Virus record (IMG/VR): IMGVR_UViG_3300007512_001664
Coordinates: 124,001-188,000 of that record
Source: a virus
Reading direction: 5' to 3' (one strand)
Length of the DNA stretch: 64,000 nucleotides
Shown here: piece after piece, positions 42,801-51,383 of the stretch
Layout: each line of letters opens with the position of its first letter
Position numbering within the stretch: the first letter of the stretch is position 1
Translations under genes and position numbers: made by a program
The notes under the pieces: model-generated
What the model saw: only the letters and a program-made list of their open reading frames with translations
What the model was told of the DNA's origin: nothing
Database searches by the model: none

Positions 42801-42808
42801 TATTTATT
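42801..42808 (-). promoter_or_regulatory. Late-promoter-like box AATAAATA before phoH
   Basis: Minus-strand AATAAATA is followed by nine bases and the phoH ATG. The surrounding AAATATTT is palindromic, and the plus strand reads TTTAAATA about 40 bases before the first sugar-region gene, so a divergent use is possible. Confidence 0.4.
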
Positions 42809-42845
42809 GCAATTTACCTAGATCGAAATCAATAATTAACAGTTA

Positions 42846-43649
42846 TTGGTGATAAAAATATTTACAGGATGGAGTAATCCCGGTGGTTCTACTACAGCAT
42901 TTATTAATTTATGCAATTTATTTAATAACAACGGTCATGAATGTATAATGTACGGTCCTCATGACTGGCATCTCGATAAATGTAATGGTGCAAAGTTACA
43001 GACTGCAACCACTAAAGAATCAGATAAAGTTATATATCACTTTTTACATGTAAGAAAAACTAGACCTAATGTTGATAAATTTATTTTAAGCTTACATGAA
43101 AAAGAGCTATATCCGTTAAAGCAAACACCTGTTCATATTTTTGATAAAATACATTTTTTAAATAAACAGCAGTTACTATGGCACGAAGCTCATACTATAA
43201 AAAATTTATCTTGGTTTATTTGCGGTAACGTAAATGAAGATTTAAAACCTTTTAACAAACCTAAACAAAAAATTGCTGGTATTATAGGTAGTATTGATAA
43301 AAATAAACAAGTACATGTTTCTATAGAGAGAGCTATAAAAGATGGTCATACTGATATTCGAATATACGGGACAATAAATGATCCTGATTATTACGAAAGT
43401 GACGTAAAACCTGTTATTGAAAAGTATTCTAAACAAGTCAAACTAATTGGTTATGTAGAAGAGAAACAAACAATATATGATACCATAACTGACGTGTATC
43501 ATTCGTCATTATCCGAAAATGCTTCTCTTGTATCAGATGAGTGTAAGTTAACTGATGTAAGCTTTCATGGTAATGAAAATATTATAGAACAAAGTTTGTG
43601 GTCGAATGTTGGTATTTTAAAGATTTGGAGAGATCAATTAGAGTTATGA
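42846..43649 (+). CDS. Glycosyltransferase, GT4-like
   Basis: The 267-residue protein starts (V)IKIFTGWSNPGGSTTAFINL, a group-1 nucleotide-sugar-fold start, with IAGIIGSIDKNKQVHVSIERA (about 141) and a GYVEEKQTIYDTITDVYHSSLSE donor-site region (about 200). It lacks a long N-terminal half, so it is a compact member. The start is TTG 42846 or, as likely, GTG 42849. It opens the plus-strand sugar region. A weak TTGCAA / AATAAT pair upstream is not convincing. Confidence 0.75.
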   Translation: MVIKIFTGWSNPGGSTTAFINLCNLFNNNGHECIMYGPHDWHLDKCNGAKLQTATTKESDKVIYHFLHVRKTRPNVDKFILSLHEKELYPLKQTPVHIFDKIHFLNKQQLLWHEAHTIKNLSWFICGNVNEDLKPFNKPKQKIAGIIGSIDKNKQVHVSIERAIKDGHTDIRIYGTINDPDYYESDVKPVIEKYSKQVKLIGYVEEKQTIYDTITDVYHSSLSENASLVSDECKLTDVSFHGNENIIEQSLWSNVGILKIWRDQLEL

Positions 43650-44371
43650 GCAATATTATTCAAACATTATGGATCGGAGATACACTTTCATGTATGGAGA
43701 TTCTGTCTTTAAATTCGTTTGTTAAAAACGATATGGAAATTCATTTATATTGTTATGAAGACATAAAGAATGTACCAGATGGTGTTATCATAAAAGACGG
43801 TAAGGATATTCTTCCTAAAGAAGATGTTTTTGCTTATCAAGTGGGACCTGGTAAGGGCTCATATTCTGCTTTTTCTAATTATTTTCGGTATAAACTATTG
43901 TACGAAAAGGGAGGCTGGTGGGTTGATACTGATATGGTCTGCTTACAGCCATGGGAATTTGAAGACGAATATGTATTTTGCTCAGAGGAAGACTACGATA
44001 CACATAAACCTATATTAAACACAGGAGCCATTAAATGTCCGAAGGGAGATAAGTTAATGGATTATTGTTATAATGAGTGTTTAAAGAAAGATAAAAAAAC
44101 ATTAGAGTGGGGAATTGTCGGTCCTAGGTTATTGAATGAAGCTGTAAACAAATTTAATTATAATGAGTATATTAAACCTATACATACTTTTTGTTTTATT
44201 GCTCCCTTTAGATCAAATTTGTTCATCACTCCAGGCAAAGTAATGAAACCTAGTAATAGTATATACGGATTACATTTATGGAATGAAGCATGGAGACGTA
44301 TAGGTTTAGATAAGAAGGGTACTTATCCACCGACTTCAATCTATGAGCAATTAAAAGCAAAATATGTATAA
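43646..44371 (+). CDS. Glycosyltransferase, GT32-like (DXD)
   Basis: This protein of about 241 residues begins at ATG 43646, overlapping the previous stop as ATGA; an upstream in-frame ATG (43598) would overlap the preceding gene far more. Motifs are IIQTLWIGD, SNYFRYKLLYEKGGWWVDTDMV (DTD metal-binding motif about 94-97), and INTGAI-like LNTGAIKCPKG, as in capsular and mannosyl-type GT32 enzymes. It transfers a sugar from an NDP-sugar; donor and acceptor are unknown. Confidence 0.83.
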   Translation: MSNIIQTLWIGDTLSCMEILSLNSFVKNDMEIHLYCYEDIKNVPDGVIIKDGKDILPKEDVFAYQVGPGKGSYSAFSNYFRYKLLYEKGGWWVDTDMVCLQPWEFEDEYVFCSEEDYDTHKPILNTGAIKCPKGDKLMDYCYNECLKKDKKTLEWGIVGPRLLNEAVNKFNYNEYIKPIHTFCFIAPFRSNLFITPGKVMKPSNSIYGLHLWNEAWRRIGLDKKGTYPPTSIYEQLKAKYV

Positions 44372-46004
44372 TATAGTATTTTTAGTTAATAAACAATATT
44401 TTGATACTAAAATGTCTCGTGTTAGGTTTCATTCTATACGAGCTTTATTTGATCATGTAGATGTTAACGGTATATATACTGGTCCGGGTTGGGATAATTG
44501 GGATTCTGGTTTATTAGCACAGGAGAATTTAGATAATATCCTTCAAGGAGATGAATGTCATTTAGTTATTGGTTATAAACCTCTTGAGATTTCTGGTTTT
44601 GCGGATATTACTTATACTAAATGTATTCGTTATAATGAAATGTATGATAAACAATGGACCTTAAGAGAAATAACTGAGAGTAAAGCTAATGTTATTGTAT
44701 GTCATCATTATAATGACTATAAAGAATATATAACTATCTTAAAAAATAAAAAACTTAATCATATTAAATCTTTAACATGGGTCCCCCATAGCGCAGAGTC
44801 TAGTATATTTAAACCTAAACCTGAAATAGAAAAAAAATATGATGTAGCATTAGTTGGTGCCACAAATGTTACAACAATGTTAGGCGAGCATTATCCTTTA
44901 AGAGCAAGAATGGCTAGATTACTTAATTTAATGCCATCAAAATATAAATGGGCAGTTATTCCTCATGTCGGTGGATCACATTCTGATGCATATACAGATA
45001 AATATGCACACGATTTTGCAGACAAAATAAATTCTTCGAAGATTATTATTACAGATAGTGGTGCACCTAAATCTAGGTTTGGAAAATATATAGAAGTCCC
45101 TATGTGCGGGGTCGCCTTAGCGGGTGATGTATACGATGATCATCCAAAAGATGTCGATCTGTTAAAATCTTTTTTGATTGATATTAATATGCAAATGTCT
45201 GATCAAGAAATTATTAAAAAACTTATTTATTATTTAGAAAATGACTCTGAAAGAGAAAAAAAAGTAAACTCCGGTATTCAGTATACTAAAGATTTTACTC
45301 AAGAAAGATATGCAGAGAGATTTATTAACATATTAAGCAGTATTCGAAAAAAACCTAGAGTTAATTATTTTGATTTAGGCTTACATACTGGTTTAGAATT
45401 GAAGTATGTTCTTACTCACATATTAACGCCTCATAAAAAGGTAATAGATTTTAAAACTTACGGCTTCGAGGCATCTGAGAAGTTCGCCCTACGTCTCGAG
45501 GAGCAATATCATCCCCAACCAGAGTTAAATACAACAATAATTCATAAGGCTATCTCAAATACAGAAGATAAGATTAAACTCTATCACGTTAACTTGGATA
45601 TACAACCGAACGAAGTTGGTAACTCTATTTTTAGAACTAAAAATAATGTAACAGATGAGTACGAGGAAGTTAAAGGTATTATATTTTCTAAATGGTTAAA
45701 AGAAAACGTACCTGATTATGAAGAGCATTTTAATATTTTAAAGGTTAATATAGAGGGTGCGGAATGGCATTTATTTAACGACATGGTAGATAATGATATG
45801 TTACAATACTTTCCGGTTATTTTAGGAGCGGGTCATGACGTGGATAAAGTCTCTGAACTTGATTCTGACAAATATTGGAAGCTTATTAAAGACAATAATA
45901 TAAACATTCATAGATTTGTAGCTGATTGGCGCCCGGAACTGAATGCGAATATATCTGAGATAATAAGAAAGGAGTTTAAATTATGGAAACAAAATCGGAT
46001 ATAG
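44364..46004 (+). CDS. Fusion: glycosyltransferase (GT4-like) + FkbM methyltransferase
   Basis: The 546-residue protein has an N-terminal glycosyltransferase part (1-325) with VALVGATNVTTMLGEHYPLRARM (about 156) and FGKYIEVPMCGVALAGDVY (about 236). The C-terminal FkbM-like O-methyltransferase (335-546) has YFDLGLHTGLELKYV, TYGFEASEKFA, and LKVNIEGAEWHLFNDMV. It could add and cap one sugar in a single polypeptide. The stop of the preceding gene overlaps its start by 8 bases. Confidence 0.82.
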   Translation: MYNIVFLVNKQYFDTKMSRVRFHSIRALFDHVDVNGIYTGPGWDNWDSGLLAQENLDNILQGDECHLVIGYKPLEISGFADITYTKCIRYNEMYDKQWTLREITESKANVIVCHHYNDYKEYITILKNKKLNHIKSLTWVPHSAESSIFKPKPEIEKKYDVALVGATNVTTMLGEHYPLRARMARLLNLMPSKYKWAVIPHVGGSHSDAYTDKYAHDFADKINSSKIIITDSGAPKSRFGKYIEVPMCGVALAGDVYDDHPKDVDLLKSFLIDINMQMSDQEIIKKLIYYLENDSEREKKVNSGIQYTKDFTQERYAERFINILSSIRKKPRVNYFDLGLHTGLELKYVLTHILTPHKKVIDFKTYGFEASEKFALRLEEQYHPQPELNTTIIHKAISNTEDKIKLYHVNLDIQPNEVGNSIFRTKNNVTDEYEEVKGIIFSKWLKENVPDYEEHFNILKVNIEGAEWHLFNDMVDNDMLQYFPVILGAGHDVDKVSELDSDKYWKLIKDNNINIHRFVADWRPELNANISEIIRKEFKLWKQNRI

Positions 46005-46591
46005 ATTTTATAGTAAAAAAACATCACTTAAACGATACTGGTTTAACGAGACATTATTTAACTTTATACTCTATAGTTTTAGGAATGGAGTCGAAGAATG
46101 TATTTGAATTCGGCGCCGGTTTTTCGACTCAAGCAATGGTTGAGGCGTTAAAATTAACTGGCGGTAAATTAACTAGTGTAGATAAAAGGTCTCTATCTGA
46201 GCGAGAAGATATTCCTGATGATTTTGTAACTGATAGTAAGGATATATGGTCATTTTGCCCAGGAAACTCTTTAGATGTTGTACCTACTTTAGATCATAGT
46301 GAATGTTATGATGTTGTATTACATGACGGTTCTCATACTGATGTAGAAGTTACTAAAGATTTAAATAATATAGCTCCATATGTTAAAAGTGGAGGATTAG
46401 TTTTAGTACACGACACAGCTCATTATGATCTCGGTCCTGAAATGAGACGAGGCCTAGCAAATAGTGATTTAATTAAAAAATATAAACACGACGGAACAAC
46501 ATTACCTTATGGTTACGGTCTGACTATTGTAAAAATATTTGATAACCCTGATAATAATAAAAAAGTTAACATACTATGGAGAAAAGAATAA
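45983..46591 (+). CDS. SAM-dependent methyltransferase (Methyltransf_24-like)
   Basis: The 202-residue class I methyltransferase has NVFEFGAGFSTQAMVEAL (residues 37-54), a KLTSVDKR strand, YDVVLHDGSHTDVEVTKDLNN (about 107) and GGLVLVHDT. The target is probably a sugar hydroxyl, from context. It overlaps both neighbours, so it is coupled with the two adjacent glycosyltransferases. Confidence 0.83.
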   Translation: METKSDIDFIVKKHHLNDTGLTRHYLTLYSIVLGMESKNVFEFGAGFSTQAMVEALKLTGGKLTSVDKRSLSEREDIPDDFVTDSKDIWSFCPGNSLDVVPTLDHSECYDVVLHDGSHTDVEVTKDLNNIAPYVKSGGLVLVHDTAHYDLGPEMRRGLANSDLIKKYKHDGTTLPYGYGLTIVKIFDNPDNNKKVNILWRKE

Positions 46592-47541
46592 CATTTCTTA
46601 CAACTCATCGTGACTTCAACACAGGCTCTTACAGGATCTGGATTCATGATCTTAATAATTATTTTCAACAATTAAATATACCCTCTCAGATTGCTCATGA
46701 TATTGGAGATGAAGAGATTGTTATTGTTGTAAAGGGTGAACTTGAATTAGCTCACAATATAAAAATAGCTCACCCAGAAAAAAAGGTAGGATTAATAAAT
46801 CCCGCGATAGGTAAATATGATTATTGTGATTTTCTTATTGTAGGTTCGATAGAAGAACAAGCAAGTTTATCAATGAACAAAAATGTATTTTTGTATCCGT
46901 TAATTGAAGAATTATATCAAAATATAGATATAAAAGAACATACTGATACAGATGTATTACGTTTTTGCTTTCATGGTCATTACCCTCATTTAGCTAAGTT
47001 TGATCCACATGTCAAACTCGCATTGGAAGAATTTTCTAAAGAGAGGGAAATTGAGCTGCTTATTATTCATGGCCATCCAGAGTTTGATTGGCAAATTGGT
47101 CGACCGGATATAAAAATAAAATATAAGCCATGGCATGCAGGTACAATAGCTCAGAATATTCTATCAGCTGATATAGGATTATGCCCTAATGTTACATATA
47201 TAGATGATTATAAGCGAGATCAGGTTATTGATACTGGAGCATATGACACGGATTATGTAGTTAGGTTTAAAAATAAATCTAACGCTGGTAGAGCGTTTGT
47301 TTTTCATCAATTAGGGTTACCTGTTGTAACAGATCTTACTCCCAGCAACTTACATATTCTAGGAAACCCTGAACATGGTTTAATTGCCGCAGATAAAGAC
47401 GGGTGGCTAAAGGCATTTAGACAGCTATCATCTTCTAATAACAGAAACGAAATGGCATTAAAGGCGAAACAAGAATTTGACAGGCTTTATGATCCGTTAG
47501 TATGGGCGAAGAGAATATATACACAGCTAAATGAGTTATAA
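46576..47541 (+). CDS. Glycosyltransferase, GT4-like
   Basis: The 321-residue protein has THRDFNTGSYRIWIHDLNNYF (residues 9-29), GHYPHLAKFDPHVKLALEEF (about 136) and NKSNAGRAFVFHQLGLPVV (about 232), the nucleotide-sugar side. The order matches small group-1 transferases. It overlaps its neighbours by 10-16 bases. Confidence 0.78.
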   Translation: MEKRITFLTTHRDFNTGSYRIWIHDLNNYFQQLNIPSQIAHDIGDEEIVIVVKGELELAHNIKIAHPEKKVGLINPAIGKYDYCDFLIVGSIEEQASLSMNKNVFLYPLIEELYQNIDIKEHTDTDVLRFCFHGHYPHLAKFDPHVKLALEEFSKEREIELLIIHGHPEFDWQIGRPDIKIKYKPWHAGTIAQNILSADIGLCPNVTYIDDYKRDQVIDTGAYDTDYVVRFKNKSNAGRAFVFHQLGLPVVTDLTPSNLHILGNPEHGLIAADKDGWLKAFRQLSSSNNRNEMALKAKQEFDRLYDPLVWAKRIYTQLNEL

Positions 47542-48163
47542 AGAATTAGTTTCAAAATATGGCCGTGGTTTAATGAGTCATGTTCAGTATACTGAAATAG
47601 CTAAAGAGTTAGAGCCACACTGTCCTTGTAATTTACTAGTTTTCGGTTTAGGAGACGACTCTCATTTGTGGCAAAACTTAAACATTAAGGGTGTAACAGT
47701 TTTTTTAGAAGATGATCAATCTTGGATAGATAAAATTTCAAATAAAAGCACAGAAGATTGTTCATATTTTGAGAATACTAATGAATTAACGGTACATCAT
47801 ATAAATTATAAAACAAAGATACAAGATTATCATCAAATAAATCTCGGTGTTAGAGATGATTCATTTTTTGATGAGGAAGAAATTAAAATCGATTTACCTT
47901 CTGAAGTAACGGATATTTTATGGGATTTTATAATTGTAGATGGCCCGTTAGGTCATCAACCACCACGGCCATATAATGGACCAGGTCGGATGAGTAGTAT
48001 TTTTTCCGCTTATTCATTGATAAAAGAAGATGGCATTATTGTTATAGATGATTATAATAGAGGTATTGAAAAAACATATTCAGATCATTATTTTGGGAAA
48101 GAAAATTTATTTAAAATGGTAGAAGGAAAGGTAGGTTTTTTTAAAAATGCAAAAAAGAGATAA
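47531..48163 (+). CDS. Methyltransferase-like, similar to DUF579 polysaccharide O-methyltransferases
   Basis: The 210-residue protein has LLVFGLGDDSHLWQNLN (residues 34-50), FLEDDQSWID (about 59), LWDFIIVDGPLGH (about 133) and PGRMSSIFSAYSLI (about 149), then IVIDDYNR. This layout resembles the DUF579 (Polysacc_synt_4) glucuronoxylan 4-O-methyltransferase family of plants. It may methylate a glucuronic or other sugar acid. The similarity is by motif memory, so the family name is moderately supported. Confidence 0.62.
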   Translation: MSYKELVSKYGRGLMSHVQYTEIAKELEPHCPCNLLVFGLGDDSHLWQNLNIKGVTVFLEDDQSWIDKISNKSTEDCSYFENTNELTVHHINYKTKIQDYHQINLGVRDDSFFDEEEIKIDLPSEVTDILWDFIIVDGPLGHQPPRPYNGPGRMSSIFSAYSLIKEDGIIVIDDYNRGIEKTYSDHYFGKENLFKMVEGKVGFFKNAKKR

Positions 48164-48890
48164 AGGTATAATTTATACAGTTTATAATGCACTGGGTAAT
48201 ATGGAATTTTTTAGAGAATTAAGTATCTCTGTAGAGTCTTTTAGAAAATTTCATCCTGATCTTCATATTACTTGCTTTTCTGATATGAAGCCAGATGAGT
48301 TATTAAAGTTAGTACCAGGTATTGATGAATGCATACAAATTAATTGCCAGATATTAAGAGCAAAGGTCGATGTACTTAAGCATTCTCCATATGAAAAGAC
48401 ATTGTTCCTTGATACAGACACAGTTTTTAACTATAATGTTTACGACATATTTGATATGTTAGATGAATATGAGCTAGTTATTACTCATTGTTTGGCTAGA
48501 AAGAGAGAAAAATATTCAAAATGTATACCTGAATATAAAAACATTCCATATGCTTTTTCAGAAGTTAATACTGGTGTTTTAGGATTTAAAAAGTGTGATA
48601 ATATAGATAACTTATTTGATCTTTGGCCGAAATATTATCGTAAGTATTACAATGTTTGTCCATATGATCAACCTACATTTAGAGTTTCTTTATGGGAATC
48701 AAAAGCTAGATTATATATTTTACCTCCAGAGTATAATGCTAGGAGTAAACAGAACAGAGAAAAACAAAGAACGTTTCATCATGAATTTGGTCATGAGCAT
48801 CTTAGAGAGAGAATTCTTCATATGCATCATAAACAAAAAAATCTCGATTCAGCATTACAATATTGCTTAGAGAATTATCTTGAATATTAA
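48147..48890 (+). CDS. Glycosyltransferase with DXD (GT8-like)
   Basis: The 247-residue protein has YTVYNALGNMEFFRELSISV, a LRAKVDVLKHSPYEKTLFLDTDTVF segment (DTD at about 89-91), SEVNTGVLGFKKC (about 136) and DQPTFRVSLWES. It resembles nucleotide-diphospho-sugar transferases of the GT-A fold. A C-terminal HMHHK motif could be the second metal-binding His site, as in GT8. Its stop overlaps the next start (TAATG). Confidence 0.78.
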   Translation: MQKRDKGIIYTVYNALGNMEFFRELSISVESFRKFHPDLHITCFSDMKPDELLKLVPGIDECIQINCQILRAKVDVLKHSPYEKTLFLDTDTVFNYNVYDIFDMLDEYELVITHCLARKREKYSKCIPEYKNIPYAFSEVNTGVLGFKKCDNIDNLFDLWPKYYRKYYNVCPYDQPTFRVSLWESKARLYILPPEYNARSKQNREKQRTFHHEFGHEHLRERILHMHHKQKNLDSALQYCLENYLEY

Positions 48891-50488
48891 TGATTTGGAC
48901 CAATACATCTCTTTTTGATTCTCTTTTACCAAAAGAGCTAGTAACAACTACTCCAAGTAAAGCTACGTCAATTATATTAGGTGCTCCGCCTATAGATATA
49001 AAATTATTCCCTAATGTTAAATTTGTTTTTCGTGCAGGAGTTGGTACAGATAATGTAAATTTTTCTTCTGACATACAAGTAGAGTTTCCTTCAGTAAAAA
49101 CTAAGAATTACATCTATGAAGAAACTGCAAATTTTACTTGTAGTTTAATATTTAAAATGTTATATGATGGTATAGGAGACTTAACATCATGGAGTAGTAC
49201 TCAAAGACACGTTCTTACAAATAAGACTCTTCTTATTATCGGTCTAGGTAATATAGGACAAAGAGTTAAACATAAAATGGCTCCGTTTATTAAAAATATA
49301 TTAACTTATGATATTTTAAATGATGATAGACCTCCTGATTACAGTAAAGCTGATATAGTTACTCTTCATATACCTTATACTCCTCAAAATAAGAATTTTA
49401 TTAATAAAGAAAATCTTAAGAGATTTAAATCTGATGCTATTTTAATTAATACGGCTCGCGGTCCTTTAGTTAATGAAGATGATCTTTACCATCACTTAAA
49501 AATTACTAACATGCGTGCCGCGTTTGATGCTTTTTGGGAAGAGCCGTATACAGGTAAGCTTACTGAATTTAAAAGTGATAAGTTTTTCATGACACCTCAT
49601 ATAGCTAGTTCTAGTATAGAGTTTATTGAAGGTTGTTACGAAGATTTTAAATCACATCATGTACAAATTGCCGGTGCCGCTCGTCATCTGACGGATAAAA
49701 CCCCGGAACTAGATAAAGCCATAGAGTATACGGCGGGGTCGTATACTAACTTCTTAAAAGGTAAGAAAGTTATTATTATTGGCCCAGCACAGTATGTTAC
49801 TACTAAACCGTTCTATGGTTTTGGTGAAAAAATAGATAAAGAATTTGACGTTGTAGTAAGATTGAACAGAGGGTTAGATGTCATAGATAAGTACAAACCA
49901 TATATCGGCTCTAAAACAGATGTATTTTATAATTGTCTTATAGAGCATAAAGATAATGGAGGTATAATAGATATTAATAGACTTAAAGATCATAACATAC
50001 AGTGGGTATGTACAATACCACATTCTGATATTAAAGGTAATTGCCATAATAACAGGTTAAGTCCGATGGTCAATTTACAAACCGTATCTAAGATAGCAAA
50101 CAATTTTAATTTTCACGTAATGGATTATAGATTGTATGGAGAATTAAACAAAGGAGTAGCTTGTAGAGCTAATACTGGTTTTGCAGCGATATTTGATCTG
50201 TTAAATCGCGATGTTGAGTCTCTTTACGTTACTGGCTTTAGTTTTTATTTAGATAATTTTACACCAGGTTATAAAGAAGGTTGTACGAGAGATGAAGAGG
50301 AATTTGCTAAGCAATGTTTTGCATCTAAACGACATAATCAAGTAAATCAATGGGAGTATTCTCGTAAACATTTAAAAGATAACCCTAAAGTTATTTTAGA
50401 CGACGTATTAACTAAAATTTTAAATTTAAAAACTCTTAGTAGAGAAGAATTTAATGAAAAAACTCAAGATTTATATAGTAACGTATAA
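48890..50488 (+). CDS. Fusion: D-2-hydroxyacid dehydrogenase + sialyltransferase-like domain (GT29-like)
   Basis: The 532-residue protein has an N-terminal D-isomer dehydrogenase (1-270) with LLIIGLGNIGQRVKHKM (about 113), INTARGPLVNEDDL and TPHIASSS. The C-terminal part (295-532) has VIIIGPAQYVTTKPFYGFG, DVVVRLNRG, and CRANTGFAAIFDLLNRDVESLYVTGF, which resembles the sialylmotifs L and S of GT29 sialyltransferases. A dehydrogenase joined to such a transferase is unusual; it may make and use a keto-acid sugar. The second domain is a motif-based call. Confidence 0.75.
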   Translation: MIWTNTSLFDSLLPKELVTTTPSKATSIILGAPPIDIKLFPNVKFVFRAGVGTDNVNFSSDIQVEFPSVKTKNYIYEETANFTCSLIFKMLYDGIGDLTSWSSTQRHVLTNKTLLIIGLGNIGQRVKHKMAPFIKNILTYDILNDDRPPDYSKADIVTLHIPYTPQNKNFINKENLKRFKSDAILINTARGPLVNEDDLYHHLKITNMRAAFDAFWEEPYTGKLTEFKSDKFFMTPHIASSSIEFIEGCYEDFKSHHVQIAGAARHLTDKTPELDKAIEYTAGSYTNFLKGKKVIIIGPAQYVTTKPFYGFGEKIDKEFDVVVRLNRGLDVIDKYKPYIGSKTDVFYNCLIEHKDNGGIIDINRLKDHNIQWVCTIPHSDIKGNCHNNRLSPMVNLQTVSKIANNFNFHVMDYRLYGELNKGVACRANTGFAAIFDLLNRDVESLYVTGFSFYLDNFTPGYKEGCTRDEEEFAKQCFASKRHNQVNQWEYSRKHLKDNPKVILDDVLTKILNLKTLSREEFNEKTQDLYSNV

Positions 50489-51347
50489 GAGATCAGATGT
50501 TTTAAATGATACATTAGAAAAATTATTTAAATCTGATTTCTCTCAAATACCAAATACAGAAGTTAATATAATTAACAATCATACTGACTTTAAACTTAAT
50601 TCGCAATTTAAAGACAAGGTTAATGTATTACATAACGTCCTTAGACCAGATTGGTCTAACGGTAATTTAGCTGAAAATTGGAACCAAGCTTTAATTAATG
50701 GGTTTAAAGATCTCAATAAACCAGATTGTGAGTATCTAGTTACAATGCAAAATGATACAAGTGTTCATCCTAACTGGTGTAGTAATCTTTTAAAAATGCA
50801 TAAGAAGTATAATTTTATCGTAGGTAAGTTTGGCGATAATTTAGTAAGCTATACACCAGCAGCTGTTAAGAAGATTGGCATTTGGGATGAAAATTTCTTT
50901 GGAGTACAGTATAAAGAAGCAGATTATTGGTTACGAGCTTTAATTTTTAATAAAGAAAAATCGTGTATTAATGACATCCTACATGGTATTGAATTGAATA
51001 ACACTGATGCTCTTGAATTAGACACAGTAGCTGATCGAGTATTTGTTAAAGAACAAGGTTTTAGAGGAGATGAAACGTTAAAGCGAAGAGCAGATGACTC
51101 CGAGCATCAAGAAATTTGGAAAACTAGATCTGGTATATATAAAGAATATGCTTGGATGTATTTTTTTAATAAATGGAACGGTACATGGATTAAAAAACCG
51201 GAAAAATCTCAGTGGGTCAAGGCATGGCCAGCGGAACTTATTAATAACCCACCTGATATAACAAAATCTAAAATTAAATCTATCATAAAGTATTTGTATT
51301 TCGAAAAAGATATAGAAAACTTGAAAGGTAAAAATTATTTGTTATAG
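50454..51347 (+). CDS. Glycosyltransferase, GT2-like
   Basis: The 297-residue GT-A protein starts KLKIYIVTYKRSDVLNDTLEKL, with EYLVTMQNDTSVHPNWC (about 97) and NENFFGVQYKEADYWLRAL-like GIWDENFFGVQYKEADYWL (about 142). That is the GT2 order of nucleotide site and acceptor-side acidic residues. It overlaps the fusion gene upstream by 35 bases. Confidence 0.83.
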   Translation: MKKLKIYIVTYKRSDVLNDTLEKLFKSDFSQIPNTEVNIINNHTDFKLNSQFKDKVNVLHNVLRPDWSNGNLAENWNQALINGFKDLNKPDCEYLVTMQNDTSVHPNWCSNLLKMHKKYNFIVGKFGDNLVSYTPAAVKKIGIWDENFFGVQYKEADYWLRALIFNKEKSCINDILHGIELNNTDALELDTVADRVFVKEQGFRGDETLKRRADDSEHQEIWKTRSGIYKEYAWMYFFNKWNGTWIKKPEKSQWVKAWPAELINNPPDITKSKIKSIIKYLYFEKDIENLKGKNYLL

Positions 51348-51352
51348 ACTAT

Positions 51353-51380
51353 TTGACAAACTATTGTAATTATATATATA
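51353..51380 (+). promoter_or_regulatory. Candidate internal promoter TTGACA...TATATA
   Basis: A perfect TTGACA at 51353-51358 is followed after 16 bases by TATATA (51375-51380) and AAGG-ATG. It lies in the only noticeable gap (36 bases) of the first half of the sugar region. The -10 is only three bases from the ATG, so either a closer TATATA (51373) is used or the signal is a coincidence. Confidence 0.35.
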
Positions 51381-51383
51381 AGG

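Noticed and set aside
42806-42836. TTGCAA and AATAAT pair as a promoter for the sugar region
   Set aside because: The -10 is poor and the spacer is 18 bases in very AT-rich DNA; too weak to list as a feature.
43598-43645. Upstream ATG as the start of the GT32-like gene
   Set aside because: It would overlap the preceding gene by about 50 bases, while ATG 43646 forms the standard ATGA overlap and begins at the conserved IIQTLWIGD strand.
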